From NCBI GenBank assembly GCA_963827515.1, contig CAWHBF010000023.1:496001-560000 (forward strand): DNA of 64,000 bases, written 5' to 3'. The first letter of the stretch is position 1, and every line of letters starts with the position of its first letter. Source of the DNA: JABFSA01 sp963827515. Its GTDB lineage: Bacteria > Acidobacteriota > Vicinamibacteria > Vicinamibacterales > UBA2999. This document shows, in pieces, positions 1 to 8,742 of this stretch. A program made the position numbers and the translations under genes. The notes beneath the pieces are model-generated. The model ran no database searches. It had not been told where the DNA came from and was given only the letters and a program-made list of their open reading frames with translations.

Positions 1-544
1 CAGCTTCGACATAGACGCAGAATCCAGGAACACCAAGCTGACTCACGCGTGCGACCACGATGGGCGTACCCGCGAACAAGACCCTGGCGTTGTGATGCTC
101 GGGCCAAGCGTGCAGCGACCCGGGCTCAACCTGCGCTTCACCACTCGAGGCGCCCTTCAAGATCTGTTCGAGCATCGAAGGGCCAGCCGGTCCGTGGATC
201 CATACGGCGTCGAGCGCCTCCGACAAGTCCGTGAACTGAACGTCCTCGCTGAACAGAAATTGATCCAGCCGCTGCATCGTGCCCGCCAGCTCGCCGGCGG
301 GCACATCCAGGAGAATCATGTCACCCGACTCGAACACGTAAAGATCGGTCAGCATCCGCCCCTGGGGGGTCAGCCATGCCGCGTAGCAGCCGGTGCCAGG
401 AGCGAGGGCCTGGATGTCGTTGGTCAGCAGTCCTTGTAGGTAGACCGCCCGGTCCTTGCCGCTGATTCCGATGGTTTTTCGTGGCGAAACAGCGCCAATG
501 ACAGCCGTTTCCCTGAGCGCCCGGTATTGATCCGAAATGGTCAT
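1..544 (-). CDS. ygfZ: YgfZ/GcvT-like folate-binding protein (3' part outside window)
   Basis: Reading the minus strand from ATG at 544 gives about 181 residues open to the window edge. The segment GKDRAVYLQGLLTND near residue 35, followed by a stretch ending TPQGRMLTDLYVFESGD, is the N-terminal half of the folate-binding YgfZ family, paralogous to the glycine-cleavage T protein. The family acts in the cytoplasm, in iron-sulfur cluster maintenance and tRNA modification. The signature cysteine motif of the family (KGCYxGQE) would lie beyond base 1 and cannot be checked. The gene is divergent from the hydrolase at 577 with only about 30 bases between them, so the promoters must overlap. Family certain, exact role inferred. 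Confidence 0.85.
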   Translation of the reverse strand, partial: MTISDQYRALRETAVIGAVSPRKTIGISGKDRAVYLQGLLTNDIQALAPGTGCYAAWLTPQGRMLTDLYVFESGDMILLDVPAGELAGTMQRLDQFLFSEDVQFTDLSEALDAVWIHGPAGPSMLEQILKGASSGEAQVEPGSLHAWPEHHNARVLFAGTPIVVARVSQLGVPGFCVYVEA

Positions 545-576
545 AGACCTTGGAACACCTGATACGATCGCCGCTG

Positions 577-2259
577 ATGCCTCTTCGTCATTGTATCTGC
601 GCGGTGATGCTGCTCCTCGCCGTCCCGGTGGCGGCAAGGCAAGCGGGACCAGCGCCCACACCCACGCCCACGACCACGACCTACGGGTACACGGTTTTCG
701 TGCGCGGCACGTTGGTCGGTCGCGAGGAAGTGACCGTACGGACCTCGGCTGACGGGATCACGATCACCGGCAAAGGTCGCCTCTCCGGATCGCTCGACAT
801 CGTGATGGAGCGCGCTGAAGTCCGCTATCGAAGAAACTGGACCCCCGAGCGATTCGAGCTCGAAGCGACGGTCAATGGCGGCCCCGCGAGCCTGCAGACG
901 GTCTTCGAAAGCGGCACCGCCGTGACCAGTGGGACCGACGGAGGCCAGCGCATCGACCGCACCGACATGATTTCGTCCCCCTCGCAGACAGTGGTCCTGC
1001 CGAACGTCTTTTTCGGATCCTACGAAGCGTTGACACGCCGGCTTGCCACGTCTCCGGTCGGAGAAGAGTTCGCCGGATTCGTTCGCGCGGGAAACCTGGT
1101 GGCGCTGCGTTTGACGAGCGCGGCCGCCGAGCGCGTGCAAATCTCCACTTCCGCTTTCAACGTCCGCCGCTACACGCTCACGCTCTCGGACGCCAGAGGC
1201 GCAACAACGGTCAATCTCTACGCAGACGAGAACGGGTCTCTTCTGCGCGTCAGCATGCCTGCCATCGGGCTCGATGTGATGCGAGAAGACCTGGCGTCCT
1301 CGACGGCACGCACGGTGGTCTACTCCAACCCCAGCGACGAAGCGGTGAACATCCCGTCCACCGGCTTCAATCTGGGCGCGACGCTCACCCGGCCAGCGTC
1401 GGCCACACCAGCGCCCACGCGGCTTCCGGCGGTGATTCTGCTCTCGGGTGCCGGCATCGACGATCGCGACGGTGTGGTCGCAGGCGTCCCCGTGATTGGC
1501 CAGATCGCCGGTGCTCTGGCTGACGCGGGATTTCTCACGGTCAGGTACGACAAGCGCGGTTACGGCCAGAGTGGCGGACGCGCGGAGTCGGCCACGCTCG
1601 CCGATCATGCAGACGACGCCATTGCGGTTTTTCGCTGGCTTGGCAGTCGAACCGACATCGACCGCGACCGCATCGCCGTCATCGGTCACAACGAAGGCGC
1701 GTGGACGGCGCTCCTGGCGGCCACGCGCGAGCGGCGTATCGCCGGCGTTGCGACGCTGGCGGCGCCTTCGACCGCGGGCACAGAGCGTGTCCTCGAGCAA
1801 CAGCGACACGCCCTTGAGCAGATGAACCTTCCCCCTGCAGAGCTGGTCTCGAGGATCGAGCTGCAGACGCGGATCAATGCCGCAGTCATCTCGGGACGCG
1901 GATGGGAGGGGATCCCACCAGAAACGCGAAAGCAGGCCGACACCCCCTGGTTTCAGAGCCTTCTGATGTTCGATCCCGCGAGAGTCATCAAAGACGTGCG
2001 CCAGCCGTTCCTCATCGTGCACGGAGAGCTCGACGCGCAGGTCCCCGTGTCGCACGCCGATCGGCTGGCGGAGCTCGGCAAGGGCAGTCGTTCCAGGGCG
2101 GTTGGCCTTGTCGCCGTTCGCGGCGTCAATCACCTGCTCCTTCCCGCGATCACGGGCGAGGTTTCGGAGTACGCGTCGCTCGAGGACCGCACCGTCAGCA
2201 AGGATGTGACAACCGCGATTAGCGCATGGCTGACCAAGACGTTCGCCAGCATCCGGTAG
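577..2259 (+). CDS. Secreted alpha/beta-hydrolase with Asn in place of the nucleophile Ser
   Basis: 560 aa. I start at ATG 577 because it opens directly into a signal peptide (MPLRHCICAVMLLLAVPVAA); an in-frame TTG at 550 adds nine unconvincing residues. Residues 25-260 form an all-beta N-terminal domain; from about 285 the protein is an alpha/beta-hydrolase of the S33/dienelactone-hydrolase type (ILLSGAGIDDRDG, VRYDKRGYGQSGG). The nucleophile elbow reads GHNEGAW, so residue 372 is Asn (AAC) where relatives have Ser in GHSEG. The expected acid D486 (GELDAQVP) and base H519 (VNHLLLP) are kept. The protein is probably periplasmic. It is followed after 3 bases by a peptidase gene, suggesting an operon. 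It could be inactive, differently catalytic, or a single base error (AGC to AAC). Confidence 0.85.
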   Translation: MPLRHCICAVMLLLAVPVAARQAGPAPTPTPTTTTYGYTVFVRGTLVGREEVTVRTSADGITITGKGRLSGSLDIVMERAEVRYRRNWTPERFELEATVNGGPASLQTVFESGTAVTSGTDGGQRIDRTDMISSPSQTVVLPNVFFGSYEALTRRLATSPVGEEFAGFVRAGNLVALRLTSAAAERVQISTSAFNVRRYTLTLSDARGATTVNLYADENGSLLRVSMPAIGLDVMREDLASSTARTVVYSNPSDEAVNIPSTGFNLGATLTRPASATPAPTRLPAVILLSGAGIDDRDGVVAGVPVIGQIAGALADAGFLTVRYDKRGYGQSGGRAESATLADHADDAIAVFRWLGSRTDIDRDRIAVIGHNEGAWTALLAATRERRIAGVATLAAPSTAGTERVLEQQRHALEQMNLPPAELVSRIELQTRINAAVISGRGWEGIPPETRKQADTPWFQSLLMFDPARVIKDVRQPFLIVHGELDAQVPVSHADRLAELGKGSRSRAVGLVAVRGVNHLLLPAITGEVSEYASLEDRTVSKDVTTAISAWLTKTFASIR

Positions 2260-2262
2260 CGC

Positions 2263-3345
2263 ATGAAGTCGATCCCCTTGGCGATCGCCACGACATTGGC
2301 GCTGGCAGCAGCCGTGGCGGCTCAATCACCACGCCCCGTGCAGAGTAAAGGCCTCACCGAAGTCGAGGGTCTGAGAGTCGGCCACGAGACATTGAGCGGC
2401 CGGCCGACCGGCTGCACCGTGGTGCTCGTGGACGGCGAAGGCGCATCGGGTGGTGTCTCGCAGCGGGGCGGCGCCCCGGGAACGCGTGAGACGGATCTAC
2501 TCAGTCCGCTCAACCTCGTGGACAAGGTCAATGCGATCGTACTCTCGGGCGGAAGCGCCTATGGGCTCGACGCCGCTCAGGGCGTTGTCCGGTATCTGGA
2601 AGAGCGAAAAATCGGCTGGAATGTCGGTGCCGCCGGAGTCGTCCCCATCGTGCCCTCCGCAATTCTCTTTGACCTCGGGTTCGGCGGCGACCCCAAGATC
2701 CGTCCGACTGCGGACTGCGGATACAAGGCCGCCATGGCCGCCTCGGACGCTGCGGTCGCCGAAGGCAACATTGGCGCGGGTGCCGGCGCTACGCTTGGCA
2801 AGGTTGCCGGCCGAGATCGATCGATGAAGGGCGGCATAGGGTCGGCTTCGATCAGACTGCCAGATGGACTCGTGGTCGCCGCCCTCGTCGCTGTCAACGC
2901 GGTGGGCGATGTCGTCGACCCCGCGACGGGCCTGGTTGTCGCAGGCGTGCGGACCCCAGACGGCAAGTCACTGGCCGACGCTCGAAAATTGCTTCGCGAC
3001 GGAAGCCTCCAGCGCGCAATCGCACCGCGCGCGGCGGAGAACACCACCATTGCCGTCGTTGCTACGAACGCGCGTCTCACGAAGACCGACACCAACCGCG
3101 TTGCACTGATGGCCGACGATGGCCTGGCCAAGGCTCTGAGCCCGTCACACACAATCGGAGACGGCGACACCGTGTTCGCGCTCGCGACGGGACGATGGGC
3201 CGGACAGGCGGAGGCCAGCATCATCGGCGCGCTTGCGGCCGAGGTGCTCGCGGAAGCCATCGTGCGGGCAGCCGTGCAAGCACAGAGTCTCGGCGGCCTT
3301 CCGTCCGCACGCGAGCTCGGTACGATTCCGGCGCGCTACAAGTGA
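2263..3345 (+). CDS. P1 family (S58, DmpA-like) aminopeptidase
   Basis: 360 aa, starting at ATG three bases after the hydrolase stop. Residues 1-20 are a signal peptide, so the enzyme is exported. The body matches the P1/DmpA family of N-terminal-nucleophile aminopeptidases, which cleave themselves into two chains and release N-terminal amino acids, including D- or beta-residues: TEVEGLRVGHET, a glycine-rich core GAGAGATLGK, and KGGIGSAS where Gly193-Ser194 is the likely autoprocessing site. The tight spacing suggests coexpression with the upstream hydrolase, perhaps for uptake of small peptides or esters. Substrate unknown. Confidence 0.9.
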   Translation: MKSIPLAIATTLALAAAVAAQSPRPVQSKGLTEVEGLRVGHETLSGRPTGCTVVLVDGEGASGGVSQRGGAPGTRETDLLSPLNLVDKVNAIVLSGGSAYGLDAAQGVVRYLEERKIGWNVGAAGVVPIVPSAILFDLGFGGDPKIRPTADCGYKAAMAASDAAVAEGNIGAGAGATLGKVAGRDRSMKGGIGSASIRLPDGLVVAALVAVNAVGDVVDPATGLVVAGVRTPDGKSLADARKLLRDGSLQRAIAPRAAENTTIAVVATNARLTKTDTNRVALMADDGLAKALSPSHTIGDGDTVFALATGRWAGQAEASIIGALAAEVLAEAIVRAAVQAQSLGGLPSARELGTIPARYK

Positions 3346-3356
3346 CAGGCGCCTGC

Positions 3357-3384
3357 CGGCGGGTTCCGCGAAGCGGACCCGCCG
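3357..3384. repeat. GC-rich palindrome between peptidase and symporter genes
   Basis: Inverted repeat CGGCGGGTTCCGC / GCGGACCCGCCG with a very short loop and one unpaired base, lying in the 52-base gap between two plus-strand genes. No T-run follows, so it is not a standard terminator. It resembles the other short palindromes of the window in position and size. It could attenuate or stabilise the transcript. Confidence 0.6.
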
Positions 3385-3397
3385 ATCTACGGCAAGC

Positions 3398-4783
3398 GTG
3401 AGCATTCACCTCGCATTGCTCATCGTCTATTCCGCGACCATTGTCGGCATTGGTCTCTGGACGGCACGGCTGGTTCGCGGAAGCGGCGATTTCTTCGTTG
3501 CCGGCCGCCGCTTCGGGCCAGGTCTCGTCTTCACCACGATGATCGCGGCCAACATCGGCTCGGGTTCCACCGTCGGGGCCGCCGGTCTGGCCTACCGCGA
3601 CGGACTGAGCGCCTGGTGGTGGGTGGGCTCGGCAGGCATCGGCTCGCTGGTCTTTGCCTTCACCGTTGCGCCCCGATTGTGGCGGGTCGCCACGCAGCAC
3701 GGCTTCTACACGACGGGCGACTATCTGGAGTTTCGGTACGGCACGACCGTCCGGTGCACGGCGGCGCTGCTCGTCGGACTGGGCACGCTCGCGCTGCTGG
3801 CGGGACAACTCATTGCCGGCGCGGCGATTCTCAATGTGCTGACCGGCGTCCCTCGCTGGGCAGGCGCGCTGATCGGCGGCGCGATCATGACCGTCTACTT
3901 CACCGCCGGTGGGCTGCTTGGGTCGGCACGGGTCAACGTGTTACAGCTCGTCGTCATGATGGCGGGCTTCGCGTTGGCGATCCCGTCCGTGCTCGGGAGC
4001 GTCGGCGGAGTCCAGGCCGTTGTCGGGCCTGAGGCACCCCCCTGGTTTGGTGATTTCACGTACTCGTCCGGCCCTGGTTCGGGGTGGACGCTCTTGGTGC
4101 TGCTGGCGCCTGCGTTTGCAGTATCGCCGGGACTCATCCAGAAGTCGTGGGGCGCGCGAAGCGAGGGGGCACTGCGCACCGGCATCGCACTCAATGCCAT
4201 CGTCTTGGTGCTGTTCGCTTTCGTTCCGGTGCTCCTGGGAATGGCTGCTCGTGTGGCCATGCCGGGTATCGAGGATCCCAATACCGTTCTGCCGACCGTG
4301 CTGAAAGAGCAGCTTCCTTCGTGGCTCGGGGCGCTGGCACTCGCCGCCGTGTTCTCAACCGAAGTCGACACGTGCGACGCCATCCTTTTCATGATCTCGA
4401 CGTCAGCGTCGCAGGACCTGTACAAGCGCTTCCTAAGACCTGAGGCAAGCGACGCGCAGCTCCTGCGTGTCGCGCGCCTTTCGGCGGTCGGAGGAGGATT
4501 GATTGGAGTCGCGCTGGCAATCGTTCTGCAGACCGTCATCGGTGCGTTGACGATCTTCTACTCCTTGCTCGTCGTAACCCTGTTCGTCCCGATCCTGGGA
4601 GGACTCTACCTGACGCGTGCTCGTTCGGCAGAGGCACTCGCGGCCATCGCGTGCGGGGTGCTCACCATGTTCATCGTTCGTTTCGGGTTCGCGGGGGATA
4701 ACCGTTGGCTCGATCCCACTCTTGCAGGAATGTTGGTCGCGGCGGCCGCGTTCGGCACGGTCGCTGCTCTGCGCAAGACCTGA
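3398..4783 (+). CDS. Sodium:solute symporter family permease
   Basis: 461 aa from GTG 3398. An upstream in-frame start exists, but the 55 extra residues are Arg-rich and overlap the peptidase gene, so GTG at the head of the first membrane helix (VSIHLALLIVYSATIVG) is preferred. About 12-13 hydrophobic helices are visible. GDFFVAGRRFGPGLVF and the glycine-rich ANIGSGSTVGAAG after helix 1 are typical of the SSS family, which co-transports sugars, amino acids or organic acids with sodium across the inner membrane. The substrate cannot be told from sequence; the downstream tartrate/malate-type dehydrogenase makes an organic acid plausible, but a repeat element separates the two. Confidence 0.88.
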   Translation: MSIHLALLIVYSATIVGIGLWTARLVRGSGDFFVAGRRFGPGLVFTTMIAANIGSGSTVGAAGLAYRDGLSAWWWVGSAGIGSLVFAFTVAPRLWRVATQHGFYTTGDYLEFRYGTTVRCTAALLVGLGTLALLAGQLIAGAAILNVLTGVPRWAGALIGGAIMTVYFTAGGLLGSARVNVLQLVVMMAGFALAIPSVLGSVGGVQAVVGPEAPPWFGDFTYSSGPGSGWTLLVLLAPAFAVSPGLIQKSWGARSEGALRTGIALNAIVLVLFAFVPVLLGMAARVAMPGIEDPNTVLPTVLKEQLPSWLGALALAAVFSTEVDTCDAILFMISTSASQDLYKRFLRPEASDAQLLRVARLSAVGGGLIGVALAIVLQTVIGALTIFYSLLVVTLFVPILGGLYLTRARSAEALAAIACGVLTMFIVRFGFAGDNRWLDPTLAGMLVAAAAFGTVAALRKT

Positions 4784-4790
4784 CCTCACC

Positions 4791-4949
4791 GGGCCACAGA
4801 GACCCAGAGACACAGAGCGACTCGAAAGCTGCAAGGAGTACGCGGTCGCGAGCGACCACGATGCACGCTTGGTGGGTTTCGTGATCTTCGTGTTCTTCGT
4901 GGTTAGTTCGTCTGGATTGACTCTGTGTCTCTGTGCCTCTGTGGCCCGG
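4791..4949. repeat. CACAGAG-family inverted repeat pair between symporter and dehydrogenase genes
   Basis: The left arm at 4791-4818 begins gggccacagagacc and continues in 6-7-base cacaga units. The right arm at 4921-4949 is its reverse complement, ctctgtgtctctgtgcctct then gtggccc. Between them, at 4878-4904, lies a second repeat type (cgtgatcttcgtgttcttcg). The pair can fold into a long hairpin with a roughly 100-base loop. It starts 8 bases after the symporter stop and ends 47 bases before the next start codon. The same family recurs at about 25.5, 35.7-36.3, 37.9, 38.7 and 52.7 kb. Confidence 0.85.
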
Positions 4950-4996
4950 TCAGGGGATCGAGGTCGCAGAGTCCCGAGATAACATTGGGTATTGAG

Positions 4997-6061
4997 ATGA
5001 AAACGTATCGCATTGCAGTGATTGCCGGAGACGGCATCGGACAGGAAGTGATTCCCGCGGGCATCGAGGTCATGAAGATCGCTGCCGCACAGGGACGCTT
5101 CCAGTGTGAGTTCACCGACTTCCCGTGGGGATCCGACTTCTATCTCCGCACAGGGCGCATGCTCGACCCGGACGGGATCGAGCAGATGCTCAAATTCGAC
5201 GCAATCTACCTCGGCGCGATCGGCGACCCGCGCGTGGCGGACCACATCACGGCACGGGAGATGATCCTTCCCTTCCGTCAGCAACTGCGGCAGTACGTCA
5301 ACTTGAGGCCGATGCGCCTGCTGCCGGGCATCGATTCGCCGCTGAGGGGACGGACGGCGGCGGACATCGACATGGTGTGCGTCCGGGAGAACTCGGAGGG
5401 CGAGTACTGCGGGATCGGGGGTCGCCTCCACCGTGGAACACCGGATGAGCTTGCCGAACAGACCGGGATCTTCACGCGGCGAGGGATCGAACGCATCGCG
5501 CGTTACGCCTTTGCGCTCGCACAGACGCGCCCACGCCGACTCCTGGCCAGCGCCACGAAGTCCAATGCGCTCCAGCACTCGATGGTGCTCTGGGACGAAG
5601 TCGTCACGGACGTGGCCAAAGAGTTTCCGGACGTGACCTATCGCAAGTATCACGTGGATGCGATCGCGGCCCGCATGGTCACACATCCCCAGACCCTGGA
5701 CGTGATCCTGGCGTCGAATCTCTTCGGGGACATCCTCACCGACATCGGTTCAGCGATCTCCGGCAGCCTCGGTGTGGGACCGGGCGGCAACATCAATCCC
5801 GAACGGACCACGCCCTCGATGTTCGAGCCCATTCACGGGTCGGCTCCGGACATCGCCGGCAAGGGGATCGCCAATCCGATCGCCGCCATCTGGGCTGGAG
5901 CGATGATGCTCGACTTCCTCGGCGAAAGAGTGGCGCATGACAGCATCCTGTCAGCGGTCGAGCGCATCATCGGCAGCGAAACCGTCAAGACTCCGGATCT
6001 CGGCGGCCGCGCGACGACCGCCGACATGATGAAGGCCGTGGCTGCGGCAATCAGCCGCTAG
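4997..6061 (+). CDS. Tartrate/D-malate dehydrogenase, isopropylmalate dehydrogenase family
   Basis: 354 aa from ATG 4997 (MKTYRIAVIAGDGIGQEVIP); an upstream in-frame extension is only translated repeat. The NAD site GDGIG, the substrate-loop arginines (LRQYVNLRPMRLLPG), RENSEGEY, and the metal-binding aspartates in ASNLFGDILTDIGSAI mark a beta-decarboxylating dehydrogenase. The early DFPWGSDFYLRTGRM segment and GTREM-region spacing fit the tartrate dehydrogenase (TtuC/DmlA) branch better than LeuB, so the likely reaction is NAD-dependent oxidation and decarboxylation of tartrate or D-malate in the cytoplasm. LeuB or homoisocitrate activity cannot be excluded. Confidence 0.88.
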   Translation: MKTYRIAVIAGDGIGQEVIPAGIEVMKIAAAQGRFQCEFTDFPWGSDFYLRTGRMLDPDGIEQMLKFDAIYLGAIGDPRVADHITAREMILPFRQQLRQYVNLRPMRLLPGIDSPLRGRTAADIDMVCVRENSEGEYCGIGGRLHRGTPDELAEQTGIFTRRGIERIARYAFALAQTRPRRLLASATKSNALQHSMVLWDEVVTDVAKEFPDVTYRKYHVDAIAARMVTHPQTLDVILASNLFGDILTDIGSAISGSLGVGPGGNINPERTTPSMFEPIHGSAPDIAGKGIANPIAAIWAGAMMLDFLGERVAHDSILSAVERIIGSETVKTPDLGGRATTADMMKAVAAAISR

Positions 6062-6076
6062 GTCGGAACGAGCACG

Positions 6077-6376
6077 ATGTGGATCTTACGAACCGTGGTC
6101 GAGGGGGGACCCGAGCAGACCTTCCGCATTCTGACCGGTAGCATTCGCACGATTGGCCGATCGACTGGCGCCGATTTCATCGTCGACGCGCCGCTCGTCT
6201 CTCGCATCCACTGCCGTCTCACGGCACTGGCCAACGGCGAACTCGAGGTCCAAGACCTCGACAGCACGAACGGCACATTCCTGAACGGCGAGCGCGTCGT
6301 CTCCAAGCGACTGTCATCGGGCGACCGCCTGGGCGTCGGACGGATGGAGCTCGTCGCGGTGCGAGACGCAGATTGA
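6077..6376 (+). CDS. FHA domain protein
   Basis: 99 aa, essentially a single forkhead-associated domain: IGRSTGADFIVD, then SRIHCRL, then DLDSTNGTFLNG. These are the Arg, Ser and Asn positions that contact phosphothreonine, and all are present. Such small stand-alone FHA proteins bind Thr-phosphorylated partners of Ser/Thr kinases in the cytoplasm. It begins 15 bases after the dehydrogenase stop, so it may share its message, but the functions have no obvious link. The pseudokinase at 8.7-9.7 kb is the only kinase-like gene nearby. Confidence 0.92.
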   Translation: MWILRTVVEGGPEQTFRILTGSIRTIGRSTGADFIVDAPLVSRIHCRLTALANGELEVQDLDSTNGTFLNGERVVSKRLSSGDRLGVGRMELVAVRDAD

Positions 6377-6424
6377 CGCCGGGCCTCGTGACGTCAGTCT
6401 GCGGCCCGCGCCGCGATCAGTCAC

Positions 6425-6487
6425 GCGCAGGCTAAAGCCTGCGCTTTACACCCAACTGCCACGTAGAGCGCACGCTTCAGCGTGCGC
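6425..6487. repeat. Two GCTNNAGC palindromes between converging genes
   Basis: Palindrome 1 (6425-6444) is GCGCAGGCT-aa-AGCCTGCGC. Palindrome 2 (6468-6487) is GCGCACGCT-tc-AGCGTGCGC and is preceded by cgtaga. Both are perfect 9-bp stems with a 2-base loop. They lie in the 154-base gap between the FHA gene and the converging MBL gene. Stem 2 is almost the same sequence as half of the elements at 23487 and 37964, so this is a dispersed REP-like family. It may also act as a bidirectional terminator. Confidence 0.85.
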
Positions 6488-6530
6488 GGTTATCGTCCGT
6501 GCGTAGCCTGCGGTGATAGAACGTGCGCGG

Positions 6531-7184
6531 CTATCGTCCCCGCAAGTACTCCAGCACGAAGGGATTCGTGCGGCGCTCGATGCCGATCGTCGTATCCGGA
6601 CCGTGACCGGGATGGACGATCGCGTCGTCACCGAGCGCGAACAGCACCTCTGTAATCGAACGCATCAGCACTCCGTAGTTGCCGCCCGGTAGGTCGGTGC
6701 GTCCGATTGAGCCGGCAAACAGCGTGTCGCCAACCAGCAAGTGTGTCCCGGCCTCGCCCGTCTTCCCCACGTGCAGGCAGACACCCCCGGGGCAGTGTCC
6801 AGGGGTATGGTGCACGCGGACTTCGTAGTCTCCGAAGCGGATTGGATCCTGATCGTAAAACCGGTCAACCGCTGGGGGCTGTTCGACGTGGAAACCGAAC
6901 ATCCGTCCCTGCTCGACAGCGTGCTCGTAGAGCGGGAGATCGTCTCGATGGAGATACACCGGCGCGACCAGCGCGCTCTTGGCCGCCGCCACACCGGTGA
7001 TGTGATCGATGTGCGCGTGCGTCAGAAGGATGTGTCGCACGTCGAGGCGATGCGTCGTGACGGCGGCAAGAAGTTCATCGACCTCGTCACCGGGGTCGAC
7101 AACAATGGCTTCGCGGGTTCGCTCGCAGCCAACCACGAAGCCATTCTTGTGAAACGGCGGAGCCTCGCGAATTTCGAGAATCAT
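6531..7184 (-). CDS. MBL-fold hydrolase, glyoxalase II-like
   Basis: 217 aa, ATG at 7184. The metallo-beta-lactamase zinc ligands are all visible: THAHIDH (residues about 55-61), HTPGH, GDTLF and the C-terminal HPGHGPDT. Length and spacing fit the short glyoxalase II-like group that cleaves thioesters or acts on persulfides; these are cytoplasmic. Without the C-terminal glutathione-binding domain of true GloB, the substrate is unknown. It is divergent from a receiver-domain gene 26 bases away, so the promoters overlap. Confidence 0.9.
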   Translation of the reverse strand: MILEIREAPPFHKNGFVVGCERTREAIVVDPGDEVDELLAAVTTHRLDVRHILLTHAHIDHITGVAAAKSALVAPVYLHRDDLPLYEHAVEQGRMFGFHVEQPPAVDRFYDQDPIRFGDYEVRVHHTPGHCPGGVCLHVGKTGEAGTHLLVGDTLFAGSIGRTDLPGGNYGVLMRSITEVLFALGDDAIVHPGHGPDTTIGIERRTNPFVLEYLRGR

Positions 7185-7210
7185 TTCCCTGTACCTGTTA
7201 CCCTACACCG

Positions 7211-7696
7211 ATGATCCTCTGCGCCGTGGACGACCTCATCTTCTCGATCAAGATCTCGACCGCCGCCAAAGCGCTCGGCGCCGAGGTGTTCTTCGAGCGC
7301 TCGGCTGAGCAGGTCGTGTCGCGTATTCGAGAAAAGATGCCGACGCTGGTGATCCTCGATTTGAACAGCACAAAGCTGCGGCCGCTCGATGTGATTGCGC
7401 AGTTGAAGGCCGACTCGACCTTGCGGGACATCCCGACGCTCGGCTACGTCTCGCACGTCCAGACGGACGTCATTGTCGCGGCGCGTCGTGCAGGGATCGA
7501 CGAAGTGCTGGCTCGCTCTGCCTTCTCGGAGCAACTGGGCCAGATCCTTGCGCAGCGAAGACCTGCACTAGAAACAGACCGCTTCCGCCCTGGTGTGGCG
7601 ACCTTCTTGTATCATCACGGACAATGCAGCGCCCGTTTCGCGTGGCGTCCTTCGCGCTGCTCGAGGGCACCTGCGCCTGCTGTGGACGAATGGTGA
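7211..7696 (+). CDS. Receiver-like (CheY-fold) protein with unusual tail
   Basis: 161 aa. Residues 1-115 have the alternating beta/alpha pattern of a response-regulator receiver domain: an acidic pair near the N-terminus (VDD), the candidate phosphoacceptor Asp in LVILDLNSTK at about residue 50, and a Ser in YVSHVQ at the Thr/Ser switch position. The expected Lys near the end of strand 5 is not obvious (DEVLARSAF), so phosphorylation signalling may be altered. The last 45 residues are Arg/Cys-rich and unlike any domain I know; a different frame could be used there. There is no output domain and no adjacent histidine kinase. Confidence 0.65.
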   Translation: MILCAVDDLIFSIKISTAAKALGAEVFFERSAEQVVSRIREKMPTLVILDLNSTKLRPLDVIAQLKADSTLRDIPTLGYVSHVQTDVIVAARRAGIDEVLARSAFSEQLGQILAQRRPALETDRFRPGVATFLYHHGQCSARFAWRPSRCSRAPAPAVDEW

Positions 7697-7723
7697 CGAT
7701 CGCAGCTGTATTGAGAGGCACGC

Positions 7724-8719
7724 GTGCGCTGGTTGACTGATTTACTGCCGCCGATGTGCATCGTGCTGGGATTGAGCGTAACACTGGCCTTTCAGGCCGC
7801 TGCGCTGGCCCCGCTGCATGCCGACAACGAACGCGCCTTCCATTCGTTCTCAAATGGCATCGAAGAGTATCGGGATTTCAAGGTCGCCTGGAGAACGCGC
7901 CTGTTGGCGAATTTCGGTGCCGCAGAGGTGGCGCGCTGGAATGACAGATTTGCGCAACAGCGCAACGACGAGGCCAGTGCGCTCGAGTGGACGATCGCCT
8001 CGTGGACGGTTTTGTGGTTCGCGCTGCTCGGACTGATGTACGTCCACGCGGCAGGCCGCCGGTCAATCTTCTATTTGTTTGGGACGTTCTCTGCCCTGCT
8101 GTTCGGGTATACGCCAAGCGTCGAGCGCATTTACCCCTGGGACTTGCCCATCGTCGTCATCTTCACGGCATTCCTCATCCTGTATGTCAGGAAGAAATAC
8201 TGGCTGATCGCTGCTGTGCTGCCATTGGGAATGGGCTTCAAAGAGACCTCCGCTGTGTTGTGTCTGGCTTTCTTCTTTACGGAACAGTCCTGGACCCGTC
8301 GACTGGTCTTGCTCACGGTTTCCCTGAGCGCATGCCTGGCCGTCAAGACCGCGATCGACATCTACGTGGACGTGCCGATTCCCTTCTTCACCATGGAGTA
8401 CGCGCGAGAGGGGGGCGAGGATCCCACGAGGTTGCACCTGTTGAGGAATCTAAGAGGCCTCTTGAATCTGGACCTTGTGCCGGTGCTGGCCAATGGCGGT
8501 ACGCTGCTGGCCTTCATGCTGCTCCCGTCCCTGAACCGAACCGTAAAGGGGCTCAAGCTGGTGAGCCTCGCTTTCCTCGCCGGAATCTTTCTGTTCGCCA
8601 ATATCGGAGAATTTCGGATCTTCTTCGAAACGATTCCGTTCGCGCTGTACGCGCTCGAGCTCTTTTCGTACGGCGATAGCTGCCTGGATCGCTCTGCCGA
8701 CCAGTACCAGACGACTTAA
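7724..8719 (+). CDS. Integral membrane protein of unknown function
   Basis: 331 aa from GTG 7724, preceded by GAGAGG at a good ribosome-binding distance. About 7-8 hydrophobic helices are visible, with a soluble loop at residues 25-85 after the first helix. Short stretches such as YPWDLPIVVIFTAFLILYVRK and GMGFKETSAVL recall membrane glycosyltransferase-like or EpsG-like proteins, but there is no catalytic motif I can name. Base composition appears lower in GC than the neighbouring genes, which hints at separate ancestry. Confidence 0.7.
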   Translation: MRWLTDLLPPMCIVLGLSVTLAFQAAALAPLHADNERAFHSFSNGIEEYRDFKVAWRTRLLANFGAAEVARWNDRFAQQRNDEASALEWTIASWTVLWFALLGLMYVHAAGRRSIFYLFGTFSALLFGYTPSVERIYPWDLPIVVIFTAFLILYVRKKYWLIAAVLPLGMGFKETSAVLCLAFFFTEQSWTRRLVLLTVSLSACLAVKTAIDIYVDVPIPFFTMEYAREGGEDPTRLHLLRNLRGLLNLDLVPVLANGGTLLAFMLLPSLNRTVKGLKLVSLAFLAGIFLFANIGEFRIFFETIPFALYALELFSYGDSCLDRSADQYQTT

Positions 8720-8742
8720 CCTTAATGGCCCGCCCTGCCTTT

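Noticed and set aside
541..2325. 594-codon open frame on the minus strand
   Set aside because: Antisense to the hydrolase gene; Arg/His-rich translation with no domain and typical of high-GC shadow frames.
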